Positions 11,805-23,402 of a DNA stretch of 64,000 nt are shown here, in pieces. How positions within the stretch are numbered: position 1 is the stretch's first letter; the number at the start of each line of letters is the position of its first letter. The notes beneath the pieces were generated by a model that had not been told where the DNA came from, did not search any database, and saw nothing but the letters and a program-made list of their open reading frames with translations. Location of the stretch: NCBI RefSeq assembly GCF_003255815.1, contig NC_037689.1, positions 148,709,907 through 148,773,906 on the forward strand, given 5' to 3'. The translations under genes were made by a program, and so were the position numbers. The stretch comes from Theropithecus gelada. Lineage: Eukaryota; Chordata; Mammalia; Primates; Cercopithecidae.

Positions 11805-13900
11805 AATACCTTCACTGTATTGCTATTATTTTTGTTTTAAAAGTTGATTTAAAACATCTCTTAAAGGTATTTGCATAAGAAAAGAATCTCAGGTATTTAG
11901 CCATGTAGTTACTATTTTTGATGATCTTCATGTCTTTGTATAAATCCATATTCCATCTGGCATTTTCTTTCTACAAGAAAGAGTTGCATTTGTTGTAATG
12001 TGCATCTGCTAGTGATGAATTCTTTCAATATTTATATGTCTGAAAAATGCTTTCTTTTGCCATCATGTTTGAAAATTTTTTCCCCTGGACATGCAATTCT
12101 AGGTTGACAGTTTTTTCTTTCTGCAATTTAAAGATGTCACTCCACTATCTTCTCACTTGCATTATACCTTATAAGAAATATTTTATCACCCTTATCTTTG
12201 TTCCTCTGAATATGATGTGTCTATTTTTCCAGCTGCTTTTAAAACTTTCTCTATGTCACTGGTCTTGAGCCATTTAATTATGATGTGTTATAATTAAATG
12301 CAGCCATAGTTTTCCTCATGCTTCTTGTGCTTGGACTTCACTGAGCTTCTTGAATCTATATTTATAATATTTATCAAATTTGGAAAAATTTTGGCCATTG
12401 TTTCATTTTTCTTTTGGAAATGGAGTCTCACTTTGTCAACCAGGCTGGAGTGTGGTGGTATGATTTTGGCTCACTGCAACCTCTGCCTCCCGGGTTCAAG
12501 CAATTCTCCTGCCTTAGCCTCCTGAGTAACTGAGATTACAGGTGTGCGCCATCATGCCCGGCTAATTTTTGTATTTTTAGTAGAGACGGGGTTTCCGTAT
12601 GTTGGCCAAGCTGGTCTCGAACTCCTGACCTCAAGTGATCCTCCAGCCTCAGCCTCCCAAAGTTTTGGGATTACAGACGAGAGTCAACATATCTGGCCAT
12701 CATTTCTTAAAATACTTTTCCGTTACTCCCTTCTCTTGTTTCCTGTGGGTACTCAAATTACACCTATATTAGGCTACTTGAAGTTATCCCACAGCTCTTT
12801 ATTGTTCTATTTATTAACTTTAATTATCTTTGTGCATAATTGTGGGTAGTTTCTTTGCTACATCCTCAACTTCATTTATCTTTTATTCTGCAATGTCAAA
12901 TCTATTGTTAACCACATTCAGCTAATCATATTTTACATACTGTAGTTTCCATTATTAGAAGTTTGATTTGGCCCTTAAATTTATAAATGTATAAATTTAA
13001 GGTATTGAATATATGGAATACAGTCATAATAACTGTTTTATTGCTCTCATCTGCTAATTTTAACATCTTTGTCAGTTCTGAGTTTGCTTTATTTATTTAG
13101 CTCACATCATGGCATATATATGTGTAAATATATATATATATTTACTTCTCTGCACACCTTGTGATCTTTGGTTTATGACAAGCTTTGCAAATTTAACCTT
13201 TTGGATGCTGGATATTTTTGCATTCCTATAAATCTTGAGCTTTGTTCTGGAATGCAATTGAGTTACTTGGAAACAATTTGCTACTTTTGGGTCTTATTTT
13301 GGAATTTGTTAAGTGGGACTTAAACTATGCTCAATCTAGACCGAATTATCCCTACTGAGACAAGACTTTTTTTGTGTGTACTCTACCTAATACCCCATGA
13401 ATCTTCAGCATTTACAATAATGCTAGTGGTAACCAGTACACTTCCTCGTCCTGTTTGAGTGCAAGGCTCTGTTGCTTCTTATCTTTTCTGATGGTTCTTT
13501 CTCCTTGTTTATATTGACTGATTTTTCTCCTGGTAATGGTTTATTTTAATGAGGTGACACACATTATGGAAATTATGATGTTAAATGTCTGGATTTTATT
13601 GTCTTTATTTACAGACTGTTGTGTTTTTATTCAGCAAAATTTCCAAGATCTACTTGGGTTCTCCCTCCCTTTGTTGCAGTCTGGCAATTGCCTTGAAGCA
13701 AAAAGCCTGGGTAAATATAGGGCTCGCCTCATTAGTTCCCCTACTGTCTCGGATCACTGTCCTGCTTTGCTTCTTGTACAATGTCTGAAAGCAGTTGTTT
13801 CATTTATTTTGTCTAGTTTTACAGTTGTTTGTTGTGAGATAGCTACTCTTACATCAGTTATTTCCTATGGGTGAAACAGAAATACCCATAGCTAAAAAAT
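11805..13900 (-). mobile_element. HAL1 / old L1 ORF1-region sequence, split by an Alu
   Basis: The antisense ORF1-type region of HAL1/L1ME is recognisable: ctgaaaaatgctttctttt, gatgtcactccactatctt, cttcttgtgcttggac and aggctacttgaagttatccc. From about 13100 to 13500 it continues into 5'UTR-like sequence (cttgagctttgttctgg, ctaccta-atacccca). The part after 13520 (cactgtcctgctttgcttc, acaatgtctgaaagcag) also looks L1-derived but is less certain. No frame is intact. Confidence 0.65.
12406..12698 (-). repeat. Alu SINE (AluS-like)
   Basis: A full-length antisense Alu runs from a short T-rich tail to the head ...tatctggcc. Both monomers are present. It is inserted in HAL1-type sequence. Confidence 0.93.
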
Positions 13901-13939
13901 TTGGACTGTATGATGGACATTATTAGTGGTATGTTTTTG

Positions 13940-14161
13940 TTTGTTTGTTTGTTTGTTTGTTTTGAGATGGAGTCTTGTACTGTCGCCTGGGCTGGTGTGC
14001 AGTGGCACGAACTCAGCTCGCTGCAACCTCCACCTCCTGAGTTCAAGCAATTCTCCTGCCTCAGCCTCCCGAGTAGCTGGGACTACAAGCACATGCCACC
14101 ATGCCTGGCTAATTTTTGTATTTTTAGTAGAGAAGGGATTTCACTATATTGGCCAGGCTGG
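13940..14161 (-). repeat. 5'-truncated Alu with perfect 15-bp target duplication
   Basis: An antisense Alu with a (TTTG)n tail lacks roughly the first 70 bases of the left monomer, ending at ggccaggctgg. AGTGGTATGTTTTTG occurs at 13925-13939 and again at 14162-14176, proving that the truncation happened during insertion. Confidence 0.95.
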
Positions 14162-14176
14162 AGTGGTATGTTTTTG

Positions 14177-14535
14177 AATGTCTGCATTTTGTTATATTCT
14201 TTAATTGTATTAAATTTTATTTTAGCAGACAATTTACTGTGCATCAGCTTGATCCTTTTGAGGCTTATATTTTTGTTGGAGTGGGTCTAGAATAACTTTT
14301 ACCCTTGAGATAGTTGTTCCCTACTCCTAAAGTGTGGTCTCTCTGGGATCTCTACTGGAATGTCCTGGATGTTCAATGATGTCTATACATTCTGATTGGT
14401 TGACACCTAAGTTTCTTACAGTCTTATGTGAGTTTTAGTAGTTGTCCAGTTGTTTCTTTCTCAGTAATATTTATTTCCTCAGTAGCTATTCTTTGCCTAA
14501 CCTCCTGGAGGCTTGCTCTGTATATAAATGCTAAC
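14177..14535. other. Unassigned, possibly old repeat-derived
   Basis: No gene seen. The T-rich composition resembles the neighbouring L1-derived stretch, but I recognise no specific family. Confidence 0.4.
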
Positions 14536-14935
14536 TATGGTAGGCAAAATTCTATGATGGGTCCCAAGGTTCCCCTACCCTTGTGTTCATGCCCTCTATG
14601 ATCTTTTCCCCTTGAGTGTGGGTGGAACCTTTGGCTAGCTCCTAGTCAATAGAATATAACAAAGGTGAGAGATTTTTCAGGTGTAGTTAAGGTTGTAAAT
14701 CAGTTGACTTTGGGTTAATCAAAAAAGGAAATTACAGTGGATGAGCCTCATTTAACTAGCTAAAAGCCTTTAAAAGAGGTACTGGGTCCTCTGTGAGGTA
14801 AGAAATCCCTCTTGCTGATTTGATGAAGTAAGCAGCCATGATGAGAAAGCCCACATGGGAAAAAACTGGGAACTGCAGGTGGCCCCTAAGACATGAAGAT
14901 GACTCAGCTGGCAGTCAGCAAAAAAGCCAGTGCAT
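14536..14935 (+). mobile_element. MLT1 (MLT1H/J-like) MaLR LTR
   Basis: The sense landmarks gtaggcaaaattctatgatg, ccccttgagtgtgggtgg, gctgatttgatgaagtaagc and cagccatgatgagaaagc follow the order of old MLT1 LTRs. It is diverged and has no internal sequence. Confidence 0.75.
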
Positions 14936-15295
14936 TCAGTCATATAGTCACAAACGAAGACATAAATGAATTTTATGTTTACTTTCATATGTTCCATTTC
15001 CAGTAATCTTCACTTTTTCACAAATCAACTTTCTTTTTGTCTGAAAATAGAGGAGAAGGCTTGTGTCTTTCATGCAATGTTGAGTCTGCTTGCATTGTAT
15101 GCTTTTTCCTTGATTATAGGTCACATGTCTTCCTACTTCTTCTTATGTCTACTGTATAAGAGAACCATATAATTGTCCTATTTCCTCTCAGTCTGATAGA
15201 GTGAAGTGTTGATCACCTTAGTGCTTGGGACTCAGCTGAAGTTTTAATAAAACTTAACCAAACTCTGGTGCATCCCTCTTACTTGGGGATGGTCC
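14936..15295. other. No recognised feature
   Basis: A unique, moderately AT-rich stretch that ends at the left flank of the NAB1 retrocopy. I see no gene or repeat in it. Confidence 0.5.
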
Positions 15296-15404
15296 TCCTA
15301 TGCTTTTTTGGGGGTTGGGGGGCACAGAAAATCTTTATTGCCAAAGGAACAGGAAGCAAGTGCACTCCTCCCACCTCACCAACAGCTTGAAGAGTCTAAA
15401 AAAT

Positions 15405-15712
15405 TAGACTGGGTGCAGTGGCTCACGCCTGTAATCCCAGCACTTTGGGAGGCCGAGGCGGGTGGATGACAAGGTCAGGAGATCGAGACCATCCTATCTA
15501 ACACGGTGAAACCCCGTCTCTACTAAAAAATACAAAAAATTAGCCGGGCATGGTGGCAGGCGCCTGTAGTCGCAGCTACTCGGGAGGCTGAGGCAGGAGA
15601 ATGGCGTGAACCCGGGAGGCGGAGCCTTCAGTGAGCCAGGATCGCGCCACTACACTCCAGCCTGGGTGACAGAGCGAGACTCCATCTCAAACAAACAAGC
15701 AAACAAACAAAA
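15405..15712 (+). repeat. Alu SINE (AluY/S-like) in the NAB1 retrocopy
   Basis: A sense full-length Alu starting gggtgcagtggctcacgcc, with a (CAAA)n tail. High similarity to young Alus (for example aatggcgtgaacccggg) suggests an AluY or late AluS. It sits inside the 3'UTR part of the NAB1 pseudogene, so it is younger than the retrocopy. Confidence 0.93.
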
Positions 15713-16736
15713 AACGTGGACATCGCATAATAAAGTGTTAGGAACTCAGGGAGAAATGGTCCCTTGGACTATATTGGCCCTAATACTGAGGTAACCAATT
15801 GACTTTGTTCAGTGAAAATACCTCTAACGAAATGAAAAAAAATCAACTAGTTATAACATCCAATTCATATATACAATTCAAATAAAAAATATATTATTTG
15901 CTTTAATGTATTACAAGTTTAATACATTAGTGTTTACAAAATAAAAACTATATTCTACTGAAATTTCTCTTGTGCTTCCACCTCATCACTAAGCTTGAAC
16001 AACCGGAAGCATATGATACTTAAGGAAAGGTATTATGAATTTAAAGATGCAATTTGTGGGTCCACAAGGAATGGATAAATATTGGAAGTTGGAAGATTAC
16101 TGCATGTTTTAAAATTGTGGCTTATTAAAATTTACAAACTTGACCCTAAGACATACACACACACACACACACAAATAAATGTTTCAAAATAGATTCTAAT
16201 ACAGGAAACGTTTCATGAAACCACTGAGATACTAACCGGTGCTATGGCTAACATTAAAAACTGAACAGTCTATTGAAATCATACTCATAGTATTTCTACA
16301 TGCAGTGAACAATACAACCACAATAATCAACCTCAAGCTAGCAACAAAGTTGCAAGGTCCATAAGAAGCTTCTTCAGTGAGCAAAACACTATGGTACAAT
16401 TAAAACATTTAGGAAGGGAAAAAAGCCATTTAACAGTATAAAAGTTGTTTACTGGTGTTTCCTACTGTAAAGTTCTTCCACAAATTAAAATGAAGAAGCA
16501 GTTTATATATGTGACAGTGATCTGAGATTACAGTGCAGACATTTCATCTAACATTTGACTGACAAATTTTAGTGTAACAGATTATGACTTACACAGATTA
16601 TATTTTGTACACAGTTATGATCTAGAGCAGAACTAAAAAACCATACACACTCTAAGTCAATATACACTCTTCTCAACAATATGTGGGTTTAGATGAATCT
16701 GTAGGAAGTAGGTGAAGCTGTCAGGTTTGTTTTGTT

Positions 16737-17035
16737 TTGGTTTTTTTTTTTTTGAGACGGAGTTTCCCTCTTGTTGCCCAGGCTGGAGTGCAATGGCGCA
16801 ATCTCGGCTCACCGCAACCTCTGCCTCCCGGGTTCAAGCAATTCTCCTGCCTCAGCCTCCCAAGTAGCTGGGACCACAGGCGTGTGCCACCACGCCTGGC
16901 TAACTTTGTGTTTTTAGTAGAGACGGGGTCTCCCCATGTTGGTCAGGCTGGTCTTGAACTCACGACCTCAGGCGATCCACCTGCCTCAGCCTCCCAAAGT
17001 GCTGGAATTACAGGAGTGAGCCACCGCACCCGGCC
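16737..17035 (-). repeat. Alu SINE in the NAB1 retrocopy 3'UTR
   Basis: A full-length antisense Alu from a T13 tail to cacccggcc. It interrupts the NAB1 pseudogene 3'UTR. The clean, GC-rich sequence suggests AluS. Confidence 0.94.
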
Positions 17036-18305
17036 ATCTTCTCTTAAACCAACAGAAAAAACGTATGTTGGCAGATGTATTTGATTTTTTACCATTATGA
17101 ATTCCAGTGTGAAATTCTCATAAGTATGCGAGTACATTATAAACCTCTAAGCACACTCTCATATGTATGCACAAAGTCCATTAATTAAATTGGGGGAATT
17201 AAAAACGTACTGTCAAGTTAAAATGAATTTTAAGAAAAAACTGCATTCACAAATCTCAAAGGTGTAGAAAAATGAAATCATAAAATAAATAATGAATATA
17301 GATGTCAACTAAACTTCCATAGAAATATGCCTACAAATGTGGATGCAGTGATTGTCCACACTTGTGATGGCTGGGTGGGGAGACATTCCCTAGTGAAAGC
17401 ATCTAGTCTCTCTGTCTTCTCTACATAGAGAAGACTTACTGGATATAAACAGTACTTAATCTGTTATAGCCTTTGTTAACAGTCACCATCTTTATAACAT
17501 GTAGGGTTAACTTACTATGTCTTAATCTATTTAACACATTCTGAAATATCAATGCTTAAGTCAAAGCTTTTATACATGGGTACACTTAGTTCAATTTATC
17601 TGTCTATGTAGTAGCTTTCTTTGATACATTTTAAGTAACTGTTAATACAATCTAGGTCAACTAGTTTAAGAGAGATATTTTCTACTCTATTGCTCATCTT
17701 TTTAACTTTCCTCCACTCAAGTATTTATTGTGTAAACGTGCATTGATAACCAGATATTATATGAGTGAATGCTACACATTTCTTGTTAAACAAAAATCAG
17801 TTTTGTCAAATATTAAATCCACAATATTTTCCTTGGCTTAAATTAAGTATTTGCTTTCTATTTTTCCATAATCATTGCAATCTAGCCAACAAGTACATCA
17901 CTTAAGCTTTCTTTTTCACAACTGCGGGCAAAGATTCTAAACTCTGACATATATTTACATTAAACACACAAAGTAGACAACAAAATTTCAAGTAAAATAA
18001 ACTGTATCCACATCTATTGAACCAAACAAGACTGAACATCTAGATTTCACTTCTATAAATTACACAAATACATTGCACATTCTTAAATAATGAATGCTTA
18101 CAATATTGATTTGTAAGCCTTTCCATATAGAATGACTCAACACAGGAATGTGAATGAATCAATGTTATTGTTATAGATTGCAACACTCTTTTGATTTTCT
18201 CTTTTGTGGCTGTTGTTTTATCTTCCTGGTTTCTGCAGGCTACTGTACCAGTCCTTTTGCTTTGACTATGAAATCTGTTTGAGCTGAATGAGGCAACACT
18301 GGTTA

Positions 18306-19861
18306 TTAAGGCTTATTTCTGTGATGGAGTATTATCCTTAAATCTGATTCCATTTCCAGAGAATGGTATCTTGAATCTTCAGGGTCTGTTTTGATGACTT
18401 TCTTTTCTAAGGTAAAAGCTGAGTGTGGGTAGTCTTTTAAAATCCCAAGGCTCTCTGATGAGTGGGACTTTGCCTCACTGGGATAAAGTCTGCTCAGCTT
18501 CCCATCCAGCACAATATGATGGGGTTGTCTGTTCTGTAAATTAGGCATTTGGAGATTCAAAGGTCTTTCTCCTTGTCCATCTGAGTTATCGGAAGTCAAG
18601 TCATTAGGACTGTACTCTTCTGAGCTCTGCCTGTAAAGCCCTGCAGACAGCCTCCTCTTGGCATGCTGCAATCTCTCACAGCCAGCTTGGTTGCAGAGGA
18701 ACTCCATCTGCTTTGCCATCACCTTTTCAGGCTGCTGTGAACTAAGAGCTGTGAGTTCTTCACTCTTAGCTCTAGCCTGCTGGAAGAGCGTTTGCACAGA
18801 ATCCTGGAAATCTGGAAACTCATCCTCCACTTTAATCCTCTACAAGGATAATTCATCTCTTTCTCCACATTTTGACTTGGTGGTTCTGTAAGTATATTTA
18901 TAGGTGACTTCTTGAGAAATCTGCCTAGCCAAGGTAAAAAGCTCATCTCTTCTTGTCAGCAGAGCATTATCCTTCACACAGAGTTGAGCAGCCGTTTCAT
19001 TAACAGTGAGCTCATGAAGCATGAGATGTTTTCCATCCTTCCTCTTTGAGTCAAATCTGCCATATACTCACTGTATTTCCAAATTTCCTCCTCTTTGTGT
19101 GGATCATTATCGTTCATCTCAAAGATGTGACCAATCATTTTGGCCAACTTCTGTTGTTTTTTAGCGGCTCTTCCACTTTGTTCAAGTCACTCTTCAGCAG
19201 TGTGGGGACCATCCGCTCCACACACTCGGCCACTGAGAGCACAGCAGCAGCATCCAGTGCCTCGCTGCTCTCCTTTGGGGACATGTGGGAGCCCAGGTCT
19301 GCTGGGGAGAGGCTGTGCTCACTCTTGGTGGCATGGCCTTGCCAGAGTCTGGATTTACCAGCATCCTGCAGTGCTAGGCTCCCGACCACATCTGACTTCC
19401 CCTGTCCCAAGCTCTGCACACAGGTGGTGGCAAAATTGGGGAAACTGGGTGGTAAAAACATTGGGTGGTAAAATTGGGGATTTTAAATTGAGGTTCCCAG
19501 GCATTGCTAAACTCCTTTCATAACTACTGCAGGATATTCCCAGCCATGTCAGTGATCCCTCTGGCAGTTTATAGATGGGTATGCTACTGACAGGAAGGGA
19601 AGTCAGCAAGTGATTGAAAAGTCCAGGGTTTGTGACCCAGTCTCTCAAAGCCTTCTGTAGCCTTCTAACATGGAGGGGCTTGCTAACCATGCCCACGAGT
19701 GCCATGATTTCCAAAAACTCCACTTTTCCTGCTTCACAGAGTTGCTGGACATCATCATCACCTTGTTGGATAAAGGCATCAAAATAAGAAAGCAGATTGG
19801 CTTTTTGTAATATTCTATACAGCTGCAACTTCCCCAGGGTCCTGGGTAAGGCCACGGCCAT
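18306..19861 (-). pseudogene. NAB1P: NAB1 pseudogene coding remnant (NCD1 and NCD2 regions)
   Basis: The ATG at 19859-19861 opens LGKLQLYRILQKANLLSYFD, the start of the NCD1 domain that binds EGR proteins, and continues for about 120 residues. A local duplication near 19434-19475 then shifts the frame. NAB1 resumes as CVQSLGQGKSDVVGS in another frame (to about 19135), then LHELTVNETAAQLCVKDN (NCD2, near 19020), and then a nonsense codon AAG-to-TAG just before RIKVED (near 18840). The last piece runs from FPDFQDSVQTLFQQ to DPEDSR. The normal stop is lost (reads TAC), so the frame extends about 20 codons to 18306. With two or more frameshifts plus a stop it cannot encode NAB1. Confidence 0.93.
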
Positions 19862-19864
19862 TCT

Positions 19865-20138
19865 GTGGATGGGTTTAACTCAGCTAGCAACTGCCGCGGT
19901 CTTAGGCTCTCTCCTTGAGGACTGCTGGGCCCCAACTCCGAAGCAAGGGCCCCCGGCTCTCCCTCCACCAGCGGCTGCGGAGGCGGAGGCCGGGACGCCC
20001 CCGATCACATCGAGGAGGGAAGGGAAGGTGGTGGGCGCTCTCTCCCTGCTGCCCCCCAGCTCGGTCCTGCAGCTTCTTCTCGCCCGCCCGACTGCGCTCG
20101 CTTGGCTTGGCCGCAGTGGCGGCAGCGCCTCTCCCCAC
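19865..20138 (-). other. GC- and CpG-rich 5'UTR of the NAB1 retrocopy
   Basis: This is an isolated GC-rich block in an AT-rich neighbourhood with many CpGs (ccgggacgccccc, gcggcagcgcc). It is the copied NAB1 mRNA leader, so it ends sharply at the right TSD (20139). It could have promoter-like activity, but nothing in the sequence shows transcription. Confidence 0.6.
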
Positions 20139-20150
20139 TTCTGTGCTTTT

Positions 20151-21105
20151 AATTGAGAGCCATGTAGGTCTCTGTTTCGTCAGCCCTAAATGACCTAGGA
20201 ATGGTAATGTCAAAAGGGTGAAGTAGTCATGTAAACCCTCCCACAGATGACAATAATAGAAACTGGATGATACACCCAAAGACAATTATTTAAAGACACT
20301 GAAATGTCTCTAAGAGCATCCAGAATACAGATAATAATTTACTCTAAAACTTCCAGCTGTAAGATTGTGATTTTGTTGCTTTATAGTAAAAGGATGACCT
20401 GCAAACCCCACAGCTATGACTACTGAAAATAATGTTAGAAAATGATAGCCTTACCCAGCTCAAGGTGCCAGAGTTCAGAATTCAGGGATGTAAAATCAAC
20501 TTGTAATTTTAATTCTAGAAATATGATTACAATTTTTAAACGGCAATTCTATTATTAAGGTAACTGAAGCAGGAATATGACCCAAATTCCGAATATAAAT
20601 TATATCCAAATCTCTGAATAACATCAGAAAAGCAGTCTGACGCCAAAGAGAAATCTATTCTTGAAAGATAGGAGATAAAAACTTAAGCTACAACAGTTTT
20701 CCAGAGATGGACACCAAAGCTCTAGAGGGCACTTGTAATTCTTTCATGGATTACAGATTTTGTAATCCATAAAAGATTTTGTGTGGTGGTGGAGGTGATG
20801 AGAAAGACCCGAGTGTCGGAAAGGCTTGAGAATGAGGATACACGTTAAAGAGTGGAAGATTCTCTCCATTTCTGCCCTCTTACCCTTCAGGTAGGCCCAG
20901 GTTCGAGTAGTGATATCTCAACATCAAAGACAAATAAGTCCTTGGGTTAGAAAAATGAATAGCAGCCATTGTCCTATTACTGGGTGATCTTTTATGGCCA
21001 TAGTGTTATTCAAACAAATTTAAATGGGATAACTCATTTTTAAAAAAATTTTTCCCCCCACCTTTGAATTCTGATAGCATTTCTTTCACCAGACCTCTTA
21101 CTTGG
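20151..21105. other. No recognised feature
   Basis: Unique AT-rich sequence. I see no repeat family, gene or long open frame. Confidence 0.5.
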
Positions 21106-21109
21106 CACT

Positions 21110-21300
21110 CAGCATATGTAGACTTATACAATTTTAGGGTTGGAAAGAACTTTAAAGTTCATTTAATTGAAGTTAACACTTGGTGTAGGAATTTCTTCTA
21201 TGATGTCTCTACACAGATACTTAGGTAACCTCTGACTGAACTCTCCTGGTGACGGGGCACTCTCTACTGCTCAAGACTGCTTCACAGCTGGATAGCTACA
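21110..21300 (-). repeat. CR1/L3 LINE relic
   Basis: The blocks acaattttagggttggaaag, aactttaaagttcattta and ggtgacggggcactctctac resemble the antisense 3' end of mammalian L3/CR1, one of the oldest repeats in the window. The family call is by pattern only. Confidence 0.55.
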
Positions 21301-22029
21301 TATTTTGTTGGAGTAGACAGAGGACAAGTCTGAGCAAGAGACTAAAAAGAAACCACAAGAGAAGCAGAAGGAAAATGAGGCAAGAGTTGAGTCCTGGAAG
21401 CAAAGGCCAAAGAGAGACTTTCAAGATTGAAGGTTAACCTGACTAAACGTTGCTGTCAGGACCAATAAGATGATAATTGACATGTGCCCATTGAATTTGG
21501 CCTTAAGAACAGTTTCAGGGATAAATATGGAGGTTGTACCCAAAATTGCAATTGATTAAACCATGAACGGGAAGTGAGGGAAAGGAGGCAATGACCAGTA
21601 ATGATTTTTCTCAATAAACTTTGTTGAGAAAGGAAAGAGGTATGACAGTACCTAGAGTGAGATACAGGATTCAGAAAAGGGTTTTTTGTTTTTGTTTTTG
21701 TTTTTTGGTTTTTGTTTTTTTTTTAAGTGGAGTATGTGGATTGGTTAGCAGGTTTGGATGCTAAGGAGAAAAAGCCAGACAAGAGAATGAGACCATAATT
21801 GATAGATGGTGGTCTTGAGAAGGTGCCTGGGAGCAAATGGGTCAAATCTTTAGTGGGAGGACCTGCATGGCCAGGTGAGTTTTTCTAGTAGCACTCCATG
21901 ATGCTGCTGTAGGAGTGAGAAACGCAACAGTGAAGTCAGCCCAGGTGTGGCCATTTTGGGGATGAGATGAAGTAGAGTGTGGACAGTGAAGCAAGGGAAT
22001 AAAGGATATTGGCCGAAGTCATTGAAAAG
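21301..22029. other. Unique sequence with a (TTTTTG)n tract
   Basis: No gene seen. A T-rich run with interspersed Gs occupies about 21679-21724. The purine-rich stretch at 21310-21440 has a 62-codon open frame that looks accidental. Confidence 0.5.
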
Positions 22030-22200
22030 AGGGTCCTGGCTCCATCATTTCTTAGTCGTGTGACTTTGAGCAAGTCACTGTCCTTTTTTGGACCTCAGGC
22101 TGCTCATCTCTGAAATGAAGATAATAATGCCTATTGATTGTTGCAACTCACAGAGTGATGGCATATGCAAATGACATCATAAGCTGTAGAGCCCAGCACT
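22030..22200 (+). repeat. MIR SINE
   Basis: The sense order is cttagtcgtgtgactttgag, caagtcactgtcc, ctcatctctgaaatgaagat and aataatgcctattgattg. The CORE region is clear, with a diverged 3' end. Confidence 0.85.
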
Positions 22201-22553
22201 AGGGTGCAGTGTTATTTGGATTTCCTTCTCTCTTCTGAAAGTGAGTGGGGCAATGCCATGAGTAAGAACACTGGACACTTCAGCTGGTAATGGTTCAAAG
22301 CAGACACTGTGTCTAGTCAGGGCCTCCCTTCTCATAAGTTGTGCTTCCCATGTTTTCAAAATATAGGTGTACATTGCGGGCTGAGGTTAGATAAACAAAG
22401 AACAGCTCATGGAAGGCCCTGAAAGGGAAGGCAGAACAGGTGATTGGCTTAGGATTTTCTAATTTGTATAATTCTGACAGGCTCTAAGCTATAGGGGGTC
22501 TAGTATAGTGATACATGCAATAATTCCTACTTCGTAGAAATATTATGCTGGTT

Positions 22554-23280
22554 AATATTATGTGTTACCTTGACTTGGCCATGGAGTAGGGTGGGGGTGC
22601 CCAGACATTTGGTCTGGGCAAATATTATTTCTGGGTGTATCTATCAGAGTGTTTTTAATCTGTATTTTTTTAAAAACAGGTGGGAGTCTTGCTATGTTGT
22701 CCAGATTGGACCAGAACTCCTGACTCGAGCAATCCTCCTGCCTCAGCCTCCTGAGTAGCTGGGACTACAGGTGCATGTCACTACACCCAACAAATGGAGG
22801 CTGGGAAGGGTAGGGGGAAGGGAGAGATATACAGAGATTTGTTAAAGGATACAAAATTATCCTGATCTGATCACTATACATTATATGTATTGAGACATCA
22901 CTGTACCCCAAGAATATGTACAATTAGTATTTGTCAATTTTTAAAAACCGCATGACTTGACAGACTGAGTAAAGCAAATTGTGCTCCCTAATATGGGTGG
23001 ACCTCATCCAATCAGTTGGAGGCCTGGATAGAACAAAAAGGCTGAGCAAGAGGGAGCTCTTTCTGCTTGATTGCCGAATTGGGACATTGGTCTTTTCTGA
23101 CCTTCAGACTTGGACTGAAACATTGATTCTTCTTGGGTGTCAAGTCTGTTGGCCTTTGGACTGGTACTATACAACAGCTCTCCTGGATTTCCAGCTTGCT
23201 GACTGCAGATTTTGGGATTTCTCCACTAGGAATCATGTGAATCAATTCCTTACAATCTCTCCCTCTCTCTATCTCTTCAC

Positions 23281-23333
<53 letters not shown>

Positions 23334-23402
23334 CTCCTCCCTCTCTCTCTCTCTCCTATTGGTTCTGTTTCTCTGGAGAAGCCTGACAAATGTCATAGGA
23401 TA
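22554..23402 (+). mobile_element. ERVL-type LTR (MLT2-like), split by a small repeat cluster
   Basis: A 5' segment (ggttaatattatgtgttacc ... ggtctgggcaaatattattt) is cut near 22660. It resumes at about 22953 (gactgagtaaagcaaattgt) and runs through cctcatccaatcagttg to tattggttctgtttctctgg. This order fits an MLT2-class LTR. Near its end a (TA)n(CA)n microsatellite (about 23279-23331) and a CT tract have expanded at the polyadenylation region. Confidence 0.6.
22660..22950. repeat. Alu fragment plus L1 3'-end fragment inside the LTR
   Basis: About 22664-22792 is a minus-strand Alu fragment (cctcagcctcctgagtagct). About 22793-22948 is a plus-strand L1MA/L1PB 3'UTR fragment (gtaccccaagaatatgtac, gtcaatttttaaaaa) with an internal deletion. 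Together they interrupt the MLT2-like LTR. Confidence 0.65.

Larger units (their letters stand above)
15310..20150 (-). pseudogene. NAB1P: NAB1 processed pseudogene (whole retrocopy)
   Basis: This is an intronless retrocopy of NAB1, the EGR1-binding transcriptional co-repressor. It carries a GC-rich 5'UTR (about 19865-20138), the coding region (about 18366-19861), and a long 3'UTR containing two later Alus. A polyadenylation signal AATAAA is read on the minus strand at 15334-15339, about 20 bases before a degenerate A-rich end. Direct repeats TCCTATGCTTTT (15296-15307) and TTCTGTGCTTTT (20139-20150) match at 10 of 12 positions and fit an L1-type TTAAAA target, supporting a single LINE-mediated insertion. 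I recognise the coding part with confidence. That the last ~100 bases near 15320 are NAB1 3'UTR rather than a second retrocopy is inferred from the TSD and spacing. Confidence 0.85.

Noticed and set aside
16737..17084. 115-codon plus-strand frame
   Set aside because: A translated antisense Alu, the common false gene in primate DNA. The same applies to the frames at 5396, 12325, 12544, 13901 and 29102.
22979..23389. Frames of 125-135 codons on both strands
   Set aside because: They lie in an ERVL-type LTR and read through a TA/CA microsatellite, giving low-complexity translations.
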